Shown: positions 10,101-20,835 of the stretch, one piece after another
Layout of the letters: each line of letters begins with the position of its first letter
Position numbering within the stretch: position 1 is the stretch's first letter
From: a virus
DNA: 38,045 bases
Direction: 5' to 3' (one strand)
Virus record (IMG/VR): IMGVR_UViG_3300030117_002737
Coordinates: 1 to 38,045 of that record
The notes under the pieces: generated by a model
Told to the model about the DNA's origin: nothing
Seen by the model: the letters and a program-made list of their open reading frames with translations, nothing else
Database searches by the model: none
Made by a program: the position numbers and the translations under genes

Positions 10101-11855
10101 TTGAAAACAGCAGAAGAAATTGTAGACCTGTACTACACCCGTTCATCTAATCATGCTGGTGTAAAAGAAAAAATGCGTTTAATACGTGACCATTACAATG
10201 GTGATGTTATTGTTCCGTTGCCTGAAATAGATTCTACTGAAGCTTCTTCTGTTGCTAATTTGTTAGCGCAAGGTTTAGATCAGACTGCTATGCGTATAGC
10301 GTCTGTTACTCCCGATATTATATGTCCGCCTGAAGATGAAACGTCTAAGCAAGCGCAAAAGTTTTCTGCGATTCGTCGTAAAGCATTGTTTGGTTGGTGG
10401 CAAAATTCTCGTATAGATATGCAGCTTGCTAAACGTGCAAGGCATTTAATTGGTTACAACAATACGATTGTGCAGGTTCGGTTTGATATGGAGAAGGGTT
10501 GCCCTACATGGCATGTGCGTGACCCGTTAACTGCGTATCCGTCTAATTTGCGTGGCTCTGATGGTATGAGTCCTTCAGATTGTGTGTTTGGGTATGAGCG
10601 TTCGTTTGGTTGGATACGTAGACATTATCCTGATGCTGCGTTGCGGTTTGCTGGCGTTGCTGACGCTCCGTATGATACGCATAAAGCTGTTGAGCTTATT
10701 GAGTATGTTGACCATGAAGAGTATGTGCTTGTAGCGTTGCGTAATCCTGCGCATACTATTGGCTCTGGTGACGCTGAACCTGTTATAGCTGAGTTAGAGC
10801 GTGTACAAAACCCTACAAATATTTGTCCTGTTGTTATGGCAGAACGTATTTCGTTAGATGAACCTAACGGTCAGTTTGACGGCATACTAGGAATGTATCA
10901 GCAACAAGCTAAGTTAATGGCGTTAGAAGTCATAGCTGTACAAAAAGGTATTTTTCCTGATACATGGTTAGTAGGTCGTGCTGGTGAACAACCTAGCATT
11001 ATTAATCCTGCAAATGGTTTAACTGGTGAAGTTGGTGTTATCCGTGGTGGTGATTTAAGAGACATGCAATTAAATGTAGGGTTTATGACTAATCCTGCTA
11101 TTGATCGTTTAGAAAGAGCGCAACGTTTAACTGCTGGTGTGCCTGCCGAGTTTGGTGGCGAGTCTACAAGTAATATTCGTACTGGTCGCCGTGGTGACGC
11201 TGTGTTATCTGCGGTTGTTGATTTTGCTGTGCAAGAGTCACAAAAAATATTAGCTCGTTCGTTAGAAGCTGAAAACAAAATAGCTATTGCTATGGCTAAA
11301 GAATACGCTGGCAACAAGTCTAAATCGTTTTATATTTCTATGGGTAAAGTTAAAGGTAAGGTAGATTATGTCCCAAACAAACACTTCACAACGGATGACA
11401 ACGTTGTATCTTATAGCCAAGCTGGGGCTGACATTAACAATCTTGTTATTGCTGGTGGTCAAAGGGTTCAAATGGGAACAATGTCTAAAGAGTCGTTTAT
11501 GAAAATAGACCCTCTTGTTGAGGATGTTGAAGCTGAACGTGATGCTGTTACTGCTGAAATGTTAGAGCAAAGTTTGTTGTCTGGTTTACAACAACAAGCA
11601 GCGTCAGGGGCTATACCTCCTAGTGACATTGCTCGTATTATTGATCTTGTTAAAACTAATAAAGAAGAACTTGCTGGCGCTGTTGAAAAAGTACAACGTG
11701 AAGCGCAAGAAAGGCAAGCTACTATGGTGTCGCCTACATCCCCTGAAGCACAAGCTGGAATAGCTCAACCTGATGCTGGAGCTGAGGGCATGGTTGCTCC
11801 TCCTCCAGCAGAGGGTGGTTCGGCTGGTTTGCGTGAACTTCTTGGAGCTATGTAA
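10101..11855 (+). CDS. Portal protein
   Basis: 584 residues, begins at TTG four bases after the terminase stop. Position after terL, length, an N-terminal helical segment (TAEEIVDLYYTRSSNHAGVK), a long mixed core and a Gln/Ala/Glu-rich helical C-terminus (from about residue 470) all fit a portal ring subunit. Segments such as AKRARHLIGYNNTIVQVRFD and DPLTAYPSN are typical of the portal wing and stem of this phage type. It forms the dodecameric vertex through which DNA is packaged. Gly/Pro-rich tail. Confidence 0.82.
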   Translation: MKTAEEIVDLYYTRSSNHAGVKEKMRLIRDHYNGDVIVPLPEIDSTEASSVANLLAQGLDQTAMRIASVTPDIICPPEDETSKQAQKFSAIRRKALFGWWQNSRIDMQLAKRARHLIGYNNTIVQVRFDMEKGCPTWHVRDPLTAYPSNLRGSDGMSPSDCVFGYERSFGWIRRHYPDAALRFAGVADAPYDTHKAVELIEYVDHEEYVLVALRNPAHTIGSGDAEPVIAELERVQNPTNICPVVMAERISLDEPNGQFDGILGMYQQQAKLMALEVIAVQKGIFPDTWLVGRAGEQPSIINPANGLTGEVGVIRGGDLRDMQLNVGFMTNPAIDRLERAQRLTAGVPAEFGGESTSNIRTGRRGDAVLSAVVDFAVQESQKILARSLEAENKIAIAMAKEYAGNKSKSFYISMGKVKGKVDYVPNKHFTTDDNVVSYSQAGADINNLVIAGGQRVQMGTMSKESFMKIDPLVEDVEAERDAVTAEMLEQSLLSGLQQQAASGAIPPSDIARIIDLVKTNKEELAGAVEKVQREAQERQATMVSPTSPEAQAGIAQPDAGAEGMVAPPPAEGGSAGLRELLGAM

Positions 11856-12232
11856 TGCCTAGGAAAAGAAAAAACGAACAGTCAAGTAAAGCTACTACTG
11901 GGCAACCTTATGGGCAGGCAGGTATGCAAAAAAAATCGCAAGATCAAATTGCGTTGCCTAAAATGGAAGATGTGCCTGCGTCTACGTTGCGTGCTGGGCA
12001 AATGAATTTTAAAGGTCCGAGTATGAAACCGCAAGAAGATATTATGACTCCTGCTGCTCCTATTCCGCAGAGTAATAAAATTAGTAAAGAGCGGTTGTTT
12101 CAGATACAGGCTGTGTTACCTGCGTTAGAAGAACGTGCTTCTAAAAGGGATGCTCCGTTTCAGTTACGGAAACTTGTTAGAGAAATGAATATTGTTGTTA
12201 GCAGGAATAAAGACAATCGGACAGATACATAA
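11855..12232 (+). CDS. Hypothetical protein (125 aa) between portal and giant virion protein
   Basis: Its ATG overlaps the portal stop by one base (TAATG) and its stop abuts the next ATG, so the three are translated as a unit. Basic, Gln/Lys/Pro-rich and probably disordered for 75 residues (MPRKRKNEQSSKATTG...). It then forms a helical, positively charged C-terminus (LFQIQAVLPALEERASKRD). Likely a minor head or accessory protein by context; no domain recognised. Confidence 0.7.
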   Translation: MPRKRKNEQSSKATTGQPYGQAGMQKKSQDQIALPKMEDVPASTLRAGQMNFKGPSMKPQEDIMTPAAPIPQSNKISKERLFQIQAVLPALEERASKRDAPFQLRKLVREMNIVVSRNKDNRTDT

Positions 12233-15200
12233 ATGGTAGATTGGAGAGATGCGCTTGACGCAGTTGCAGATGTTGGGCTAGATATAGTCAAAGCTCCATT
12301 TGATCTTACTGAAGTTGTTTTTCAACCTTGGATTGACATAGGCGTAGAAACTGGCAAAGAACTATATCAACATTCTTCTAGCCCTGAAGGTGCTTTAACT
12401 GGACCTGTTTTAGGGCATCGGTTTTTAAATTGGGGATACAATTTTGTTGAAGGCGCTGCTGGCACAGTAGCTTTAGGCGCTAAAGAAATTTTGTACGATG
12501 GTCTTATTTTAAGAAACATGGGCAAAAATGGTACGCCAATGTGGAGTACAACTTCTTTCGGCAGAGGCTTATTTGAATATATACAAGAAGACATATTAAA
12601 AGATTTTATAGGCATAAATTTTATTGACGACGAACAAACATCTGAATACACATTGTTTGGTCCTAAAGGTTTCGGTAGCGCAGTTATAGGTGCTGTGCCT
12701 GAAGAATTACGAATAGTTCTTAGAGACCCTATACAAAAAACTGGTGAAGCATGGGGAATGGTAATAAACCAAGTAGTAGATAATCCTTTGTCATTAGCTT
12801 TGACTTTAATGGCTAGAAGTGGCATTGGTATAAGCCCATTCCACCAAACTATTTTAATAGCGCAAGGCAAACTAAATCCGTTTAAATTATTTGATGTTGA
12901 TGAATGGAAACAAGCTATAGACATTGTGTACCGTGGCGATAGAAGTATGGGGCAATCGTTAGCTGTAAATATTGCTGGCATAGACCCATTTGATGAAGAC
13001 GCATACAACTCTATTGAAGCTGAATGGTGGTTTGACCTTATATCAGGTACTACTGATTTTGCTAAAGAAATATTTTTAGACCCTGTTGAACGAGGCATTT
13101 TAGGAACAACGAAAGTTGTTAGAGGCGCTACAACAGTAGCAAGAGTTAATGAAGTTGGCGATGTAGTTAATATTCATAGATTTGGTATTTCTGATAATGC
13201 TTTGCAAACAGCTACTCCTAGTAAAATATTGTTAGTTGGTCCTAACCAAGGAAGACTTGGAATATCTGTTTTACGAGAAGCTGATTTTTTTGTGCCTAAA
13301 AATTTAATAGACGAAACTACAGGTCTTATTAAACCAGAATACAAAGGTAGTGAAGTATTTGGAGATGAAGTACTTACGAAGGAAAGAAATTTAGGCATTA
13401 GAGATAGTGTTACTAAGTTACAAGCTCAAGGTTTTGTAGAAAGTAAATTCTTTAAAGATGCTTGGGACACAATGGTAGATTTAGTTCCTGATGATTTGTT
13501 TAGCAGAAAACGTAGAATTACTGGACAAGTAGATGAAGTTCTTGGTAATGATACAGCTTTAATAAATCAAAGAATAAACGCTTTGCGCCAAGCTATTGGA
13601 AGAAAAAATTTACAAACTATTCCTCCGTTAGTGTTGCGTAATATTGCTGAATCTCCTTCATTCGGTGCTGCTCAACTTGAGTTACGCAAATATTTAGGTG
13701 ATTTGTCTTACAAAGTAGATGTAGATGCGCACGCTAGAAAAGCTAGTGACCAAATTCAAGGACAAGATTTTAAACTTGGTTTTGAAAATATAGAAAATTT
13801 AGAAGCTAAAGTAGCTAAGCGAACTGAAACTGTTAAGAAACAACAGACTAGAGCTGATAAGTTAAGAGAGTTACTTGCTGAAAAAGTTGGTTCTAAATCT
13901 AAACTAGTTACGTTAAAAGCTCGTAGAGATGAATTGCTTAAAGAGTTTGAAGCTGTAGCTAAACAACCTTTTAGTGTTAACGTTGACGATAGATTAATTA
14001 GGGATGGTGTACAAGAAACTGCTGAACAGGCTGAAAAGCGAGTTCGTAGAAATGCTCGTCAACGTGTGCAGTATAGGTTAAAGCAGGTAGAAGCTGATAT
14101 TGAAAACATTGTTACGTCTTCTGAAGAAGAACTTATAGCGTTAAATCGTAAAATACAGAAAAACGAAAGTTATATTAGAACTAACACACGTAAAATAGAA
14201 GAAGAATATGAGCGTTTGTTTGGTGAAGGAGAGTCTTTTAGGGCTGTTAACTGGGCAGCAAATTATGATTTTGATAGTGTACTTAGAGCTTCTCAACAAA
14301 GAAAATATACACAAGATGGTGTTACTGGTGTTGTTAAAGAACTTGACCCTTTAGATGTTTTATCTCCTACAGATCAATTTGGTTTAAATATTTTAGTAGA
14401 TGGTCTTGCAGAAGATTTAATTAATAGTAGTACGCAACTTTCACGTGTTGGGACTGGAAGAATTAACCAGCCTTTAGAGTTTATTCATAGACAGAATTTG
14501 CAAAAGTTACGTAATAATAAATCTAGAGATGTTGCTGTTCAAAAAACAACTATTCCTAGCACGTTTGAACCTGCTGGGTTTAGACCTTTGCGGTTTATTA
14601 CACAACGTGTAGCTCAAGGTTTAATTCATTTTGATGATTTAGGTGGGCAATCGTTTACGCAATATGAGCGCATGTTAACAGATGCTGCTAATCAGAATTT
14701 TGTTGTTAAGGGGCAAACTAATAAAATTCTTACTGCTACTGAAGTAGATGAATTGCTTGGTCAATGGATTAGGTTGCAATCTAGCGGCGCTGATTTTGTG
14801 GTAATGCGCAATCTTTATCAAGATACTGTTAACAAATTAAGTAAACGTGCAGAAAAAATCTTTATAGAAGCTGATGTTAGAGTGTACGATTCTAATAATA
14901 CTCTTGTTAAAATTGAAGAAGGCACGTTAACTGATTGGTTAAATGAAGCGCAAGCAGGGTTTTTGAATAGAGTTAATTCTAAAACAGGTGTTGTGCAATC
15001 TTTAAGAAAGAAAAAAGCTAAGACTGTAACTGCTGATGAAGATTATTTAAGTACTACTGATAGGCGTTTGCGTGGTAAATTAACTGAGGCAGATTTACAA
15101 GCTATTTATGATGAGTTTGGCGAAGACGCTGTTTCTATTACTATGGTTAATGAAAACGGTGTTAATGTTCTTTATTACAATTTGAGTACTAGTCAGTTAG

Positions 15201-18200
15201 CTTCGTCTAGTGTTGTGCCTCGTTGGGATTTGCTAGGTACTGAATTTGCTAGAATAACTGGGCAAACTATTCGTGGTGCAAGAAAACCTGCTTATCAAGT
15301 TACTAGGAAAGTAGGTAGTTCGGTTTATGGCGGTATGCGTAATGTGTGGACTGCTGGTAAATTGTTAACTCCTCGTTGGACTGCACGTGTTTTGACTGAT
15401 GAAAAACTTCGTATGGCAGCTACGTTTGGGATGCTTAAATCTTTAGGAACGTTGCAAGCAGGTTTAACTAAATATAAACAACGTTTAGCTGCTAATGGTT
15501 TGAATTGGAGTGAAGCTGCTTTTGAGCAAGCTGTTCGTAATGAGTTTAAAGAAAGGTACGGTGACGAAGTTTTAATTGGAGATATATATATAGGTGCTGA
15601 AATTGATGATTATGCTGACATACAAAAAGTTGTTGGTTATGAAAAAGATGGTACGCCAATTATGCAAAACACAACTGGCACTAAAATATATCCAGAATTT
15701 GCACAAAATTTTGAACCTAAAATTAAAAATGCAGTAACAAGGGATTCGGCAGCTCCTACAGCTCAATTAATTGGTGGCGGTGGTGAAAAATTACTTGTAG
15801 ATGAAGCTCCTTTATGGATTTTGTTGCAAGAAGCGCAACGTTTAGGTAAAGGATTTGATGCTCCTAAAAAATTAGGATACCAATTTAGGACACATGCTCC
15901 TGCGGACCCTGATATTGATGCAGGCTATAGGTTTATGGCTCCAGATGAAGGAGCTTCGTTAAATGATTTAAGTAGAGTCTTTAATGATAATAATTTAAGA
16001 ATACAGGTAGCAGACCGTAAACAATTTCATAACGGCATGGATGAAGCTGAATTTATAGTAGATCGCTTTGGGGGTGCTACCTACCTTGACCCCACTCAAA
16101 TATACAGTAAATCACGGCGTGAGTTTTTAATTGAATTAACCGAAATGAATAGAATAGCTAATGAAGAAATGATTGACGTTATTAGGTTTGCTAAAGATAA
16201 TCCTGATGGTGTTATAACTGTATATCGTGCTGTACCAGCACGATTTAAAGATGAAGGAATTAATGAATTTGATTGGGTAACCCCATCTAAAGCGTATGGT
16301 GAACATTTTGCAAAATCTTTAACAAAACAAAAAAAAGAAAAGTATGTTGTGCTTGAAACACAAGTTAAAGTTAAAGAACTTGTTATTAACAGAAATAGAA
16401 ATTTAGGACCAAATAAAGGAGAAATATATGAATTTGGGTATGTTCCTGAAAAAGCTCCTCAGTTTGAAAACTTTATAGAAGCTGCTATTGAAAGAAACAT
16501 TGCAGATCAGAAAAAACTTTTACCTAAAAACAAGTATGGTTCTATTCAAGCTGCTTCTGTAATAGGTCGTTTGTTAGTTGGTAGCATGGTTAATCCTTTA
16601 GCTGGTTTGGCTTGGGCTGGTAAGCATTGGAAGTCTAGAACAAAAGCTGTTCAACAGTTAGCTGAGCGTAATGCTTCTCAGACTTTAGCTACAGCCTATG
16701 AAGATGCAGCTCAACAGTTAATTGACGATAACATAGATTTAATAAAAGAATATAAACAGAATCAAGTAGGCAATATTATGCCTTCAAAACTGCCAGATGG
16801 TTCTGTTAACCCTAAAGCGCAAGGTCGTATAGAAGCAATAACTTTGCAATCTGAAGAATACAGAGAACTTGCTAAATTAGTTAAAGGAAGAACGCAAAAA
16901 GTTAGAAATGCTTTTGATGAACTGGAAAACAGGTTTGGTTATGCGTTAGCTGATAAAGATAAGATTGTTAGTTTGTTTGATAAAGCTGCTGTTGAGTGGG
17001 ATGCTGCTGGTTACGGCAGGTTAGAAATAGGCAACAAAACATTTAATAATGCTTATGGTTCTGATATGCGTTGGCATAGAATGACTACAGAACAAATAAG
17101 TGCAAGGCGTTCAACTGATGGAGCTGTTAGAGGTTTTTTCCATGCTGAACGTAGGTTAATAGAAGAGCAAGCACCTCAACATTGGAATGTTTATGATTTA
17201 GCTAATGATTCTGCTAAAGGAGCTGATGCTTGGAATAACCATTACAAACAATTTAGCCCTACTGGACCTGTTAGCCAAGACATGTACACCATAATTTATG
17301 GAGATAGTGCTAACAAAATTGATGAACTTGCAGATGTAATTGACAAAAATCCTCGCATTAGAGAACGTTTAGGTATTGAAAAATATGAAGGTCTTGAAGG
17401 CGATAAACAAATTTTAAAACTTATAGCTCAAGATATTTTAGATGAAGTTGATGATTTGTTACCCGAAAAGTTTTTCCAAGCTGAAAGGCAAATTGCTAAA
17501 GCTGGAGGCAACGTTACGTGGGATGGAATTACACAAAAAATTCTAAATCAAGATTGGCAAGTAAAAAATGGTTTTGAAAAAACTGATAGTCTTGCAAATA
17601 TAATTAGGCAAATTAGAAGCAAAGGTTACGATAATTTTGGTAAAGGTACAGGTCCAGCGTGGATGGGTACTGATGCAAGTGCAATAAAAAAACTTGTTAC
17701 ATCAGCTATTGATAGAGGGTTTGAGAATTTAGGAACAATGGCTTCTGATACTATTTCTAGGCAACCATTTTTTGAAGAGTCATATACACGGGGTGTTATG
17801 GAGGCAGTACAACCATATCGTCAAGCTGATGGCACGTATGATTTAACGCCTAAAGATATACAGCGAATAGAGACAGAGGCACGTAGGCAGGCTATAGAAG
17901 ATACAAGAAGTGTGTTGTATGAGTTAGCTGAGCGCACACAATTTGCTGAAGCTGTTGGTTTTGGTATGCCTTTCTTTAATGCGTATCAAGAAATTATTGG
18001 GCGTTGGGCTAGTTTAGCTGTGCAAAATCCTCACATGGTTGGCAAAGGAGTATATTTTATTTCTAAAGATAACTATGAGTTGCCGTTAATAGGTTTGCAT
18101 CAAGAACAAAACGAGTATGGTACTGAAACGTTAGTATTTAGACCTGCTGATAGTCAGTTAGCTAAGTTTTTAACAAGTTCAAAGTTTAAAGCAGCAACTG

Positions 18201-19627
18201 GTATTGATGTTAGTATTTTGACAGATGCTGGTCCTGTAGGGGAGGCTTTAAAAGTTGGGATTACGTTAGATAGAGATGGTTTGTTTTCTATGATTTCGCA
18301 AACTACGCCTAGCTTTGGTCCGTTTATTACTTTACCTGTTCGTGAAGTAATAATGGGGACTGGTCCTTTAAGTTCTAAACCAGAGTTAGAAGAAATCTTT
18401 GGATGGATGTACCCGTTTGGGCATCCTGATGGAAACTTTGGAGAACGGTTTTTGCAAGAGCTTGCTCCTACGTGGGCTAAACATGCGTGGTATAGCACTG
18501 GTTTAGGGGCAGGGAATACGCAAAGTTGGGATAGAACTGTGTTAGAACAAGTAGCTATTTTAGATGCGCAAATGAGAGAGAACGGTATTACACCTAATTA
18601 TTCTGACCCGTCAGTTGTTCAAGATATTGTGCATGAAGCACAAACAAGAGCTAGAAACATTGGGATATTAAGAGTATTTGGTAGCACATTAGTTCCTGTA
18701 GCTGTTGATGATGCTTCACCATTTTCTGAAATGATAAAAGAATACAGAGAGTTACAAGACGTAGGTAGACGTTTAAATGACCCTAACTTTGCTGAACAAA
18801 TATTTTTGAAAATGTATGGTGAAGAGTTCTTTATGTTAACGGGTAGGTACACTAATAATAATTTAGGTGTTAATCAAACTGTTTCATCTTGGCAATTACG
18901 AGAAGAGTTTGGTGACTTTATTGAAAAGCATCCTGTTCTTGCTCCTGCGTTAACTAATTCTTTGAAAGGTTCTGCGTTTGACCAAGCAGAGTTTTCTCCA
19001 ATAGTTCGGCAAATGATGTTAAACAATGAAGACATTGAGTATAAAAGCCCTGAAGAATTTATTGAAGATACTGAAATTAGTCGGGCTTGGGCTGAGTGGA
19101 ATGCTTGGTTAGATACTCCTAATGAAGATTTAGCTGAAAATTCTGATGGTGAATTTCCTACTCCTAACGATGTTCGTTATGGGAGGTCTGGTGTTACACC
19201 GTATCTTAATGCTGAAGTTAATTCTGATTTAAAGTTTTTGTTTGATTTGAAAGAAGAAGAGTTAGGTTTGAAGTATCCGTTGTGGGCTGAATCTAAAGAA
19301 GAATATCAAACCCCTACGTTTATGCGTGACTTAATGAAAGGTTTAGAAGATTTATTAAATGAGCCGTCTTTTGGTAAGAAGTTTAATTGGTGGTCTGATT
19401 TGGTAGGAGAAGATGGTTATTTAATGGAACGTTACGCTATTCAAAGTGCGTTGCAAGCCCGTGTTATTGCAGGTGGTTCTGGTGATTTAACTGCTGAGTC
19501 TAATACTGATTTGCTTTTGCGTTGGGCTAAAGAGCAGGAAGAGTTTGCTACTAGACCAAGTTTTGCCCCGTTTTTTTCTAGGTATTTAGCTAACGACCTT
19601 GTTCAACAAGATAGTTGGATGGACTAA
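12233..19627 (+). CDS. Giant internal virion / ejection-type protein (2,464 aa)
   Basis: By far the largest gene, one fifth of the genome, starting immediately after the preceding stop. In a tape-measure-free phage this place and size fit a multidomain protein stored in the head and ejected with DNA. Seen in the sequence: an N-terminal part with hydrophobic segments (residues 1-260), and a long coiled coil at about 505-662. An ADP-ribosyltransferase-like segment lies at about 1290-1405: VITVYRAVP, then FDWVTPSKAYGEHF, then GEIYEFGYVPE. These correspond to the Arg, Ser/Thr and Glu strands of such folds. A hydrophobic stretch sits near 1430-1450 and mixed helical regions run to the end. Catalytic competence of the transferase-like segment is uncertain. 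Confidence 0.75.
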   Translation: MVDWRDALDAVADVGLDIVKAPFDLTEVVFQPWIDIGVETGKELYQHSSSPEGALTGPVLGHRFLNWGYNFVEGAAGTVALGAKEILYDGLILRNMGKNGTPMWSTTSFGRGLFEYIQEDILKDFIGINFIDDEQTSEYTLFGPKGFGSAVIGAVPEELRIVLRDPIQKTGEAWGMVINQVVDNPLSLALTLMARSGIGISPFHQTILIAQGKLNPFKLFDVDEWKQAIDIVYRGDRSMGQSLAVNIAGIDPFDEDAYNSIEAEWWFDLISGTTDFAKEIFLDPVERGILGTTKVVRGATTVARVNEVGDVVNIHRFGISDNALQTATPSKILLVGPNQGRLGISVLREADFFVPKNLIDETTGLIKPEYKGSEVFGDEVLTKERNLGIRDSVTKLQAQGFVESKFFKDAWDTMVDLVPDDLFSRKRRITGQVDEVLGNDTALINQRINALRQAIGRKNLQTIPPLVLRNIAESPSFGAAQLELRKYLGDLSYKVDVDAHARKASDQIQGQDFKLGFENIENLEAKVAKRTETVKKQQTRADKLRELLAEKVGSKSKLVTLKARRDELLKEFEAVAKQPFSVNVDDRLIRDGVQETAEQAEKRVRRNARQRVQYRLKQVEADIENIVTSSEEELIALNRKIQKNESYIRTNTRKIEEEYERLFGEGESFRAVNWAANYDFDSVLRASQQRKYTQDGVTGVVKELDPLDVLSPTDQFGLNILVDGLAEDLINSSTQLSRVGTGRINQPLEFIHRQNLQKLRNNKSRDVAVQKTTIPSTFEPAGFRPLRFITQRVAQGLIHFDDLGGQSFTQYERMLTDAANQNFVVKGQTNKILTATEVDELLGQWIRLQSSGADFVVMRNLYQDTVNKLSKRAEKIFIEADVRVYDSNNTLVKIEEGTLTDWLNEAQAGFLNRVNSKTGVVQSLRKKKAKTVTADEDYLSTTDRRLRGKLTEADLQAIYDEFGEDAVSITMVNENGVNVLYYNLSTSQLASSSVVPRWDLLGTEFARITGQTIRGARKPAYQVTRKVGSSVYGGMRNVWTAGKLLTPRWTARVLTDEKLRMAATFGMLKSLGTLQAGLTKYKQRLAANGLNWSEAAFEQAVRNEFKERYGDEVLIGDIYIGAEIDDYADIQKVVGYEKDGTPIMQNTTGTKIYPEFAQNFEPKIKNAVTRDSAAPTAQLIGGGGEKLLVDEAPLWILLQEAQRLGKGFDAPKKLGYQFRTHAPADPDIDAGYRFMAPDEGASLNDLSRVFNDNNLRIQVADRKQFHNGMDEAEFIVDRFGGATYLDPTQIYSKSRREFLIELTEMNRIANEEMIDVIRFAKDNPDGVITVYRAVPARFKDEGINEFDWVTPSKAYGEHFAKSLTKQKKEKYVVLETQVKVKELVINRNRNLGPNKGEIYEFGYVPEKAPQFENFIEAAIERNIADQKKLLPKNKYGSIQAASVIGRLLVGSMVNPLAGLAWAGKHWKSRTKAVQQLAERNASQTLATAYEDAAQQLIDDNIDLIKEYKQNQVGNIMPSKLPDGSVNPKAQGRIEAITLQSEEYRELAKLVKGRTQKVRNAFDELENRFGYALADKDKIVSLFDKAAVEWDAAGYGRLEIGNKTFNNAYGSDMRWHRMTTEQISARRSTDGAVRGFFHAERRLIEEQAPQHWNVYDLANDSAKGADAWNNHYKQFSPTGPVSQDMYTIIYGDSANKIDELADVIDKNPRIRERLGIEKYEGLEGDKQILKLIAQDILDEVDDLLPEKFFQAERQIAKAGGNVTWDGITQKILNQDWQVKNGFEKTDSLANIIRQIRSKGYDNFGKGTGPAWMGTDASAIKKLVTSAIDRGFENLGTMASDTISRQPFFEESYTRGVMEAVQPYRQADGTYDLTPKDIQRIETEARRQAIEDTRSVLYELAERTQFAEAVGFGMPFFNAYQEIIGRWASLAVQNPHMVGKGVYFISKDNYELPLIGLHQEQNEYGTETLVFRPADSQLAKFLTSSKFKAATGIDVSILTDAGPVGEALKVGITLDRDGLFSMISQTTPSFGPFITLPVREVIMGTGPLSSKPELEEIFGWMYPFGHPDGNFGERFLQELAPTWAKHAWYSTGLGAGNTQSWDRTVLEQVAILDAQMRENGITPNYSDPSVVQDIVHEAQTRARNIGILRVFGSTLVPVAVDDASPFSEMIKEYRELQDVGRRLNDPNFAEQIFLKMYGEEFFMLTGRYTNNNLGVNQTVSSWQLREEFGDFIEKHPVLAPALTNSLKGSAFDQAEFSPIVRQMMLNNEDIEYKSPEEFIEDTEISRAWAEWNAWLDTPNEDLAENSDGEFPTPNDVRYGRSGVTPYLNAEVNSDLKFLFDLKEEELGLKYPLWAESKEEYQTPTFMRDLMKGLEDLLNEPSFGKKFNWWSDLVGEDGYLMERYAIQSALQARVIAGGSGDLTAESNTDLLLRWAKEQEEFATRPSFAPFFSRYLANDLVQQDSWMD

Positions 19628-19636
19628 GGTGTAGTT

Positions 19637-20761
19637 ATGGATACTTTGTCAACTGAAGCTGAGAACAATTATATAAAACATGCGGTTAATTTTGATAACA
19701 AAACTGAAGAACAAGCTAAAGAAGATATTAAAGAGTTTAATAAGTTAAACGATTCGCAAGTTGAGTTACTTAACGGTCTTCTTATTAGCGGTCCTATGGG
19801 TGCAGATTTTAATACTTTAACTGCGGAAACTATAGCAACTCAACAAAGTGCGTGGGCTACATACAAGACACAAATAAATATTATTACAGGTTTTAAAGCT
19901 AGTAGCGATGATAATTTTGAGCAAGAATTTGCAGCAGAAGCAGTTATTGTTGATGAAAACCTTGCGTCTATAGAGGAGCTTTATAGAAACACTGGCAATC
20001 CTGTTGTTGGTTCGTTTGACCCTGAAGATTCTAGATTTGGAGAACTTGGTAACCGAGTTGTTACTGCACGTGGTCCAGCAGGTCAAAAATTTATTACTAA
20101 AGATGAAGAACAAATAGTTGCTGATGTAACGTTTATGATTCAGAACTTGCCTGAAGATGAGCAAAAATTGTTGGCTATGGAGTTAGCTGTTGCAGGATAT
20201 TACACACGTTACGGTGGGCATGACGCAGTATTTAATGATGATGATAGTTTAAACTTGAGAGCTTACGGTAAGGCTTTAGGTGAAGCGATAATAGATGCGC
20301 AACAGTTTCAACCTACTGGGGGCATACAAACTGGTGACGTAGGCGGAATGCAAATTAAAGTGCCTAGTCAAATAGGTTTGGGTATTAGCTACACGTACAA
20401 TATTTTGACTGGTCAATCTGGTTTGACTGGAGAAGAAATTGTGCAAAAGTTTGAAGAGTCTCAGGCAGAAGCAGCAATAGAAACAGTGCAACAGTTTGAC
20501 CCTGCAACTTTGATGAGAACTGTTAATGAAGTTAGTAAGAGTTTGCTTGGACAAAATGCTACAGAAACTCAAAAGAATAAGTTTGTTGAAGCTATGGTTG
20601 GTTTAGTTAAAACTAATGCTGTTAATAATATGGACCGACCTGACCCTGTTATACAGGCAGAGATGTTTTTAGATACTGCTGATGGTGCGCCTGAACAAAT
20701 GGATGCTGCTAGGAAAGGTCGTGCTGTTAATGCTTTACGAAGGGCGGTTTTAGGGAGATAA
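19637..20761 (+). CDS. Probable internal virion protein (374 aa)
   Basis: Begins MDTLSTEAENNYIKHAVNFD; AAGGTG precedes the ATG. Helical, acidic, Gln/Glu/Ala-rich and without cysteine or membrane segments. A Gly-rich centre (QPTGGIQTGDVGGMQIKVPS) separates two helical halves. Placed between the giant protein and the lysozyme-bearing protein, it resembles in position and composition the second ejection protein of short-tailed phages. No domain recognised. Confidence 0.65.
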   Translation: MDTLSTEAENNYIKHAVNFDNKTEEQAKEDIKEFNKLNDSQVELLNGLLISGPMGADFNTLTAETIATQQSAWATYKTQINIITGFKASSDDNFEQEFAAEAVIVDENLASIEELYRNTGNPVVGSFDPEDSRFGELGNRVVTARGPAGQKFITKDEEQIVADVTFMIQNLPEDEQKLLAMELAVAGYYTRYGGHDAVFNDDDSLNLRAYGKALGEAIIDAQQFQPTGGIQTGDVGGMQIKVPSQIGLGISYTYNILTGQSGLTGEEIVQKFEESQAEAAIETVQQFDPATLMRTVNEVSKSLLGQNATETQKNKFVEAMVGLVKTNAVNNMDRPDPVIQAEMFLDTADGAPEQMDAARKGRAVNALRRAVLGR

Positions 20762-20835
20762 TGGTAAACTTTTTGGATGATTTTAAATTGGTTAATAGTG
20801 ACTTTAATGGCAGGAGGCTACATGGCTATTCCTGA
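20761..20835 (+). CDS. Possible 24-codon coupling ORF
   Basis: ATG overlaps the preceding stop (TAATG) and GGGAG lies four bases upstream. It encodes MVNFLDDFKLVNSDFNGRR plus a short tail and ends just inside the next gene. Its main role may be to carry ribosomes to the AGGAGG of the lysozyme gene. Too short to assert as a protein. Confidence 0.3.
   Translation: MVNFLDDFKLVNSDFNGRRLHGYS

Noticed and set aside
12367-13098. 243-codon minus-strand frame
   Set aside because: Antisense to the giant virion gene, whose codon pattern explains the lack of stops; odd composition and no leader sequence.
19817-20164. 115-codon minus-strand frame with hydrophobic residues
   Set aside because: Shadow of the 374-residue late gene; no leader and wrong direction.
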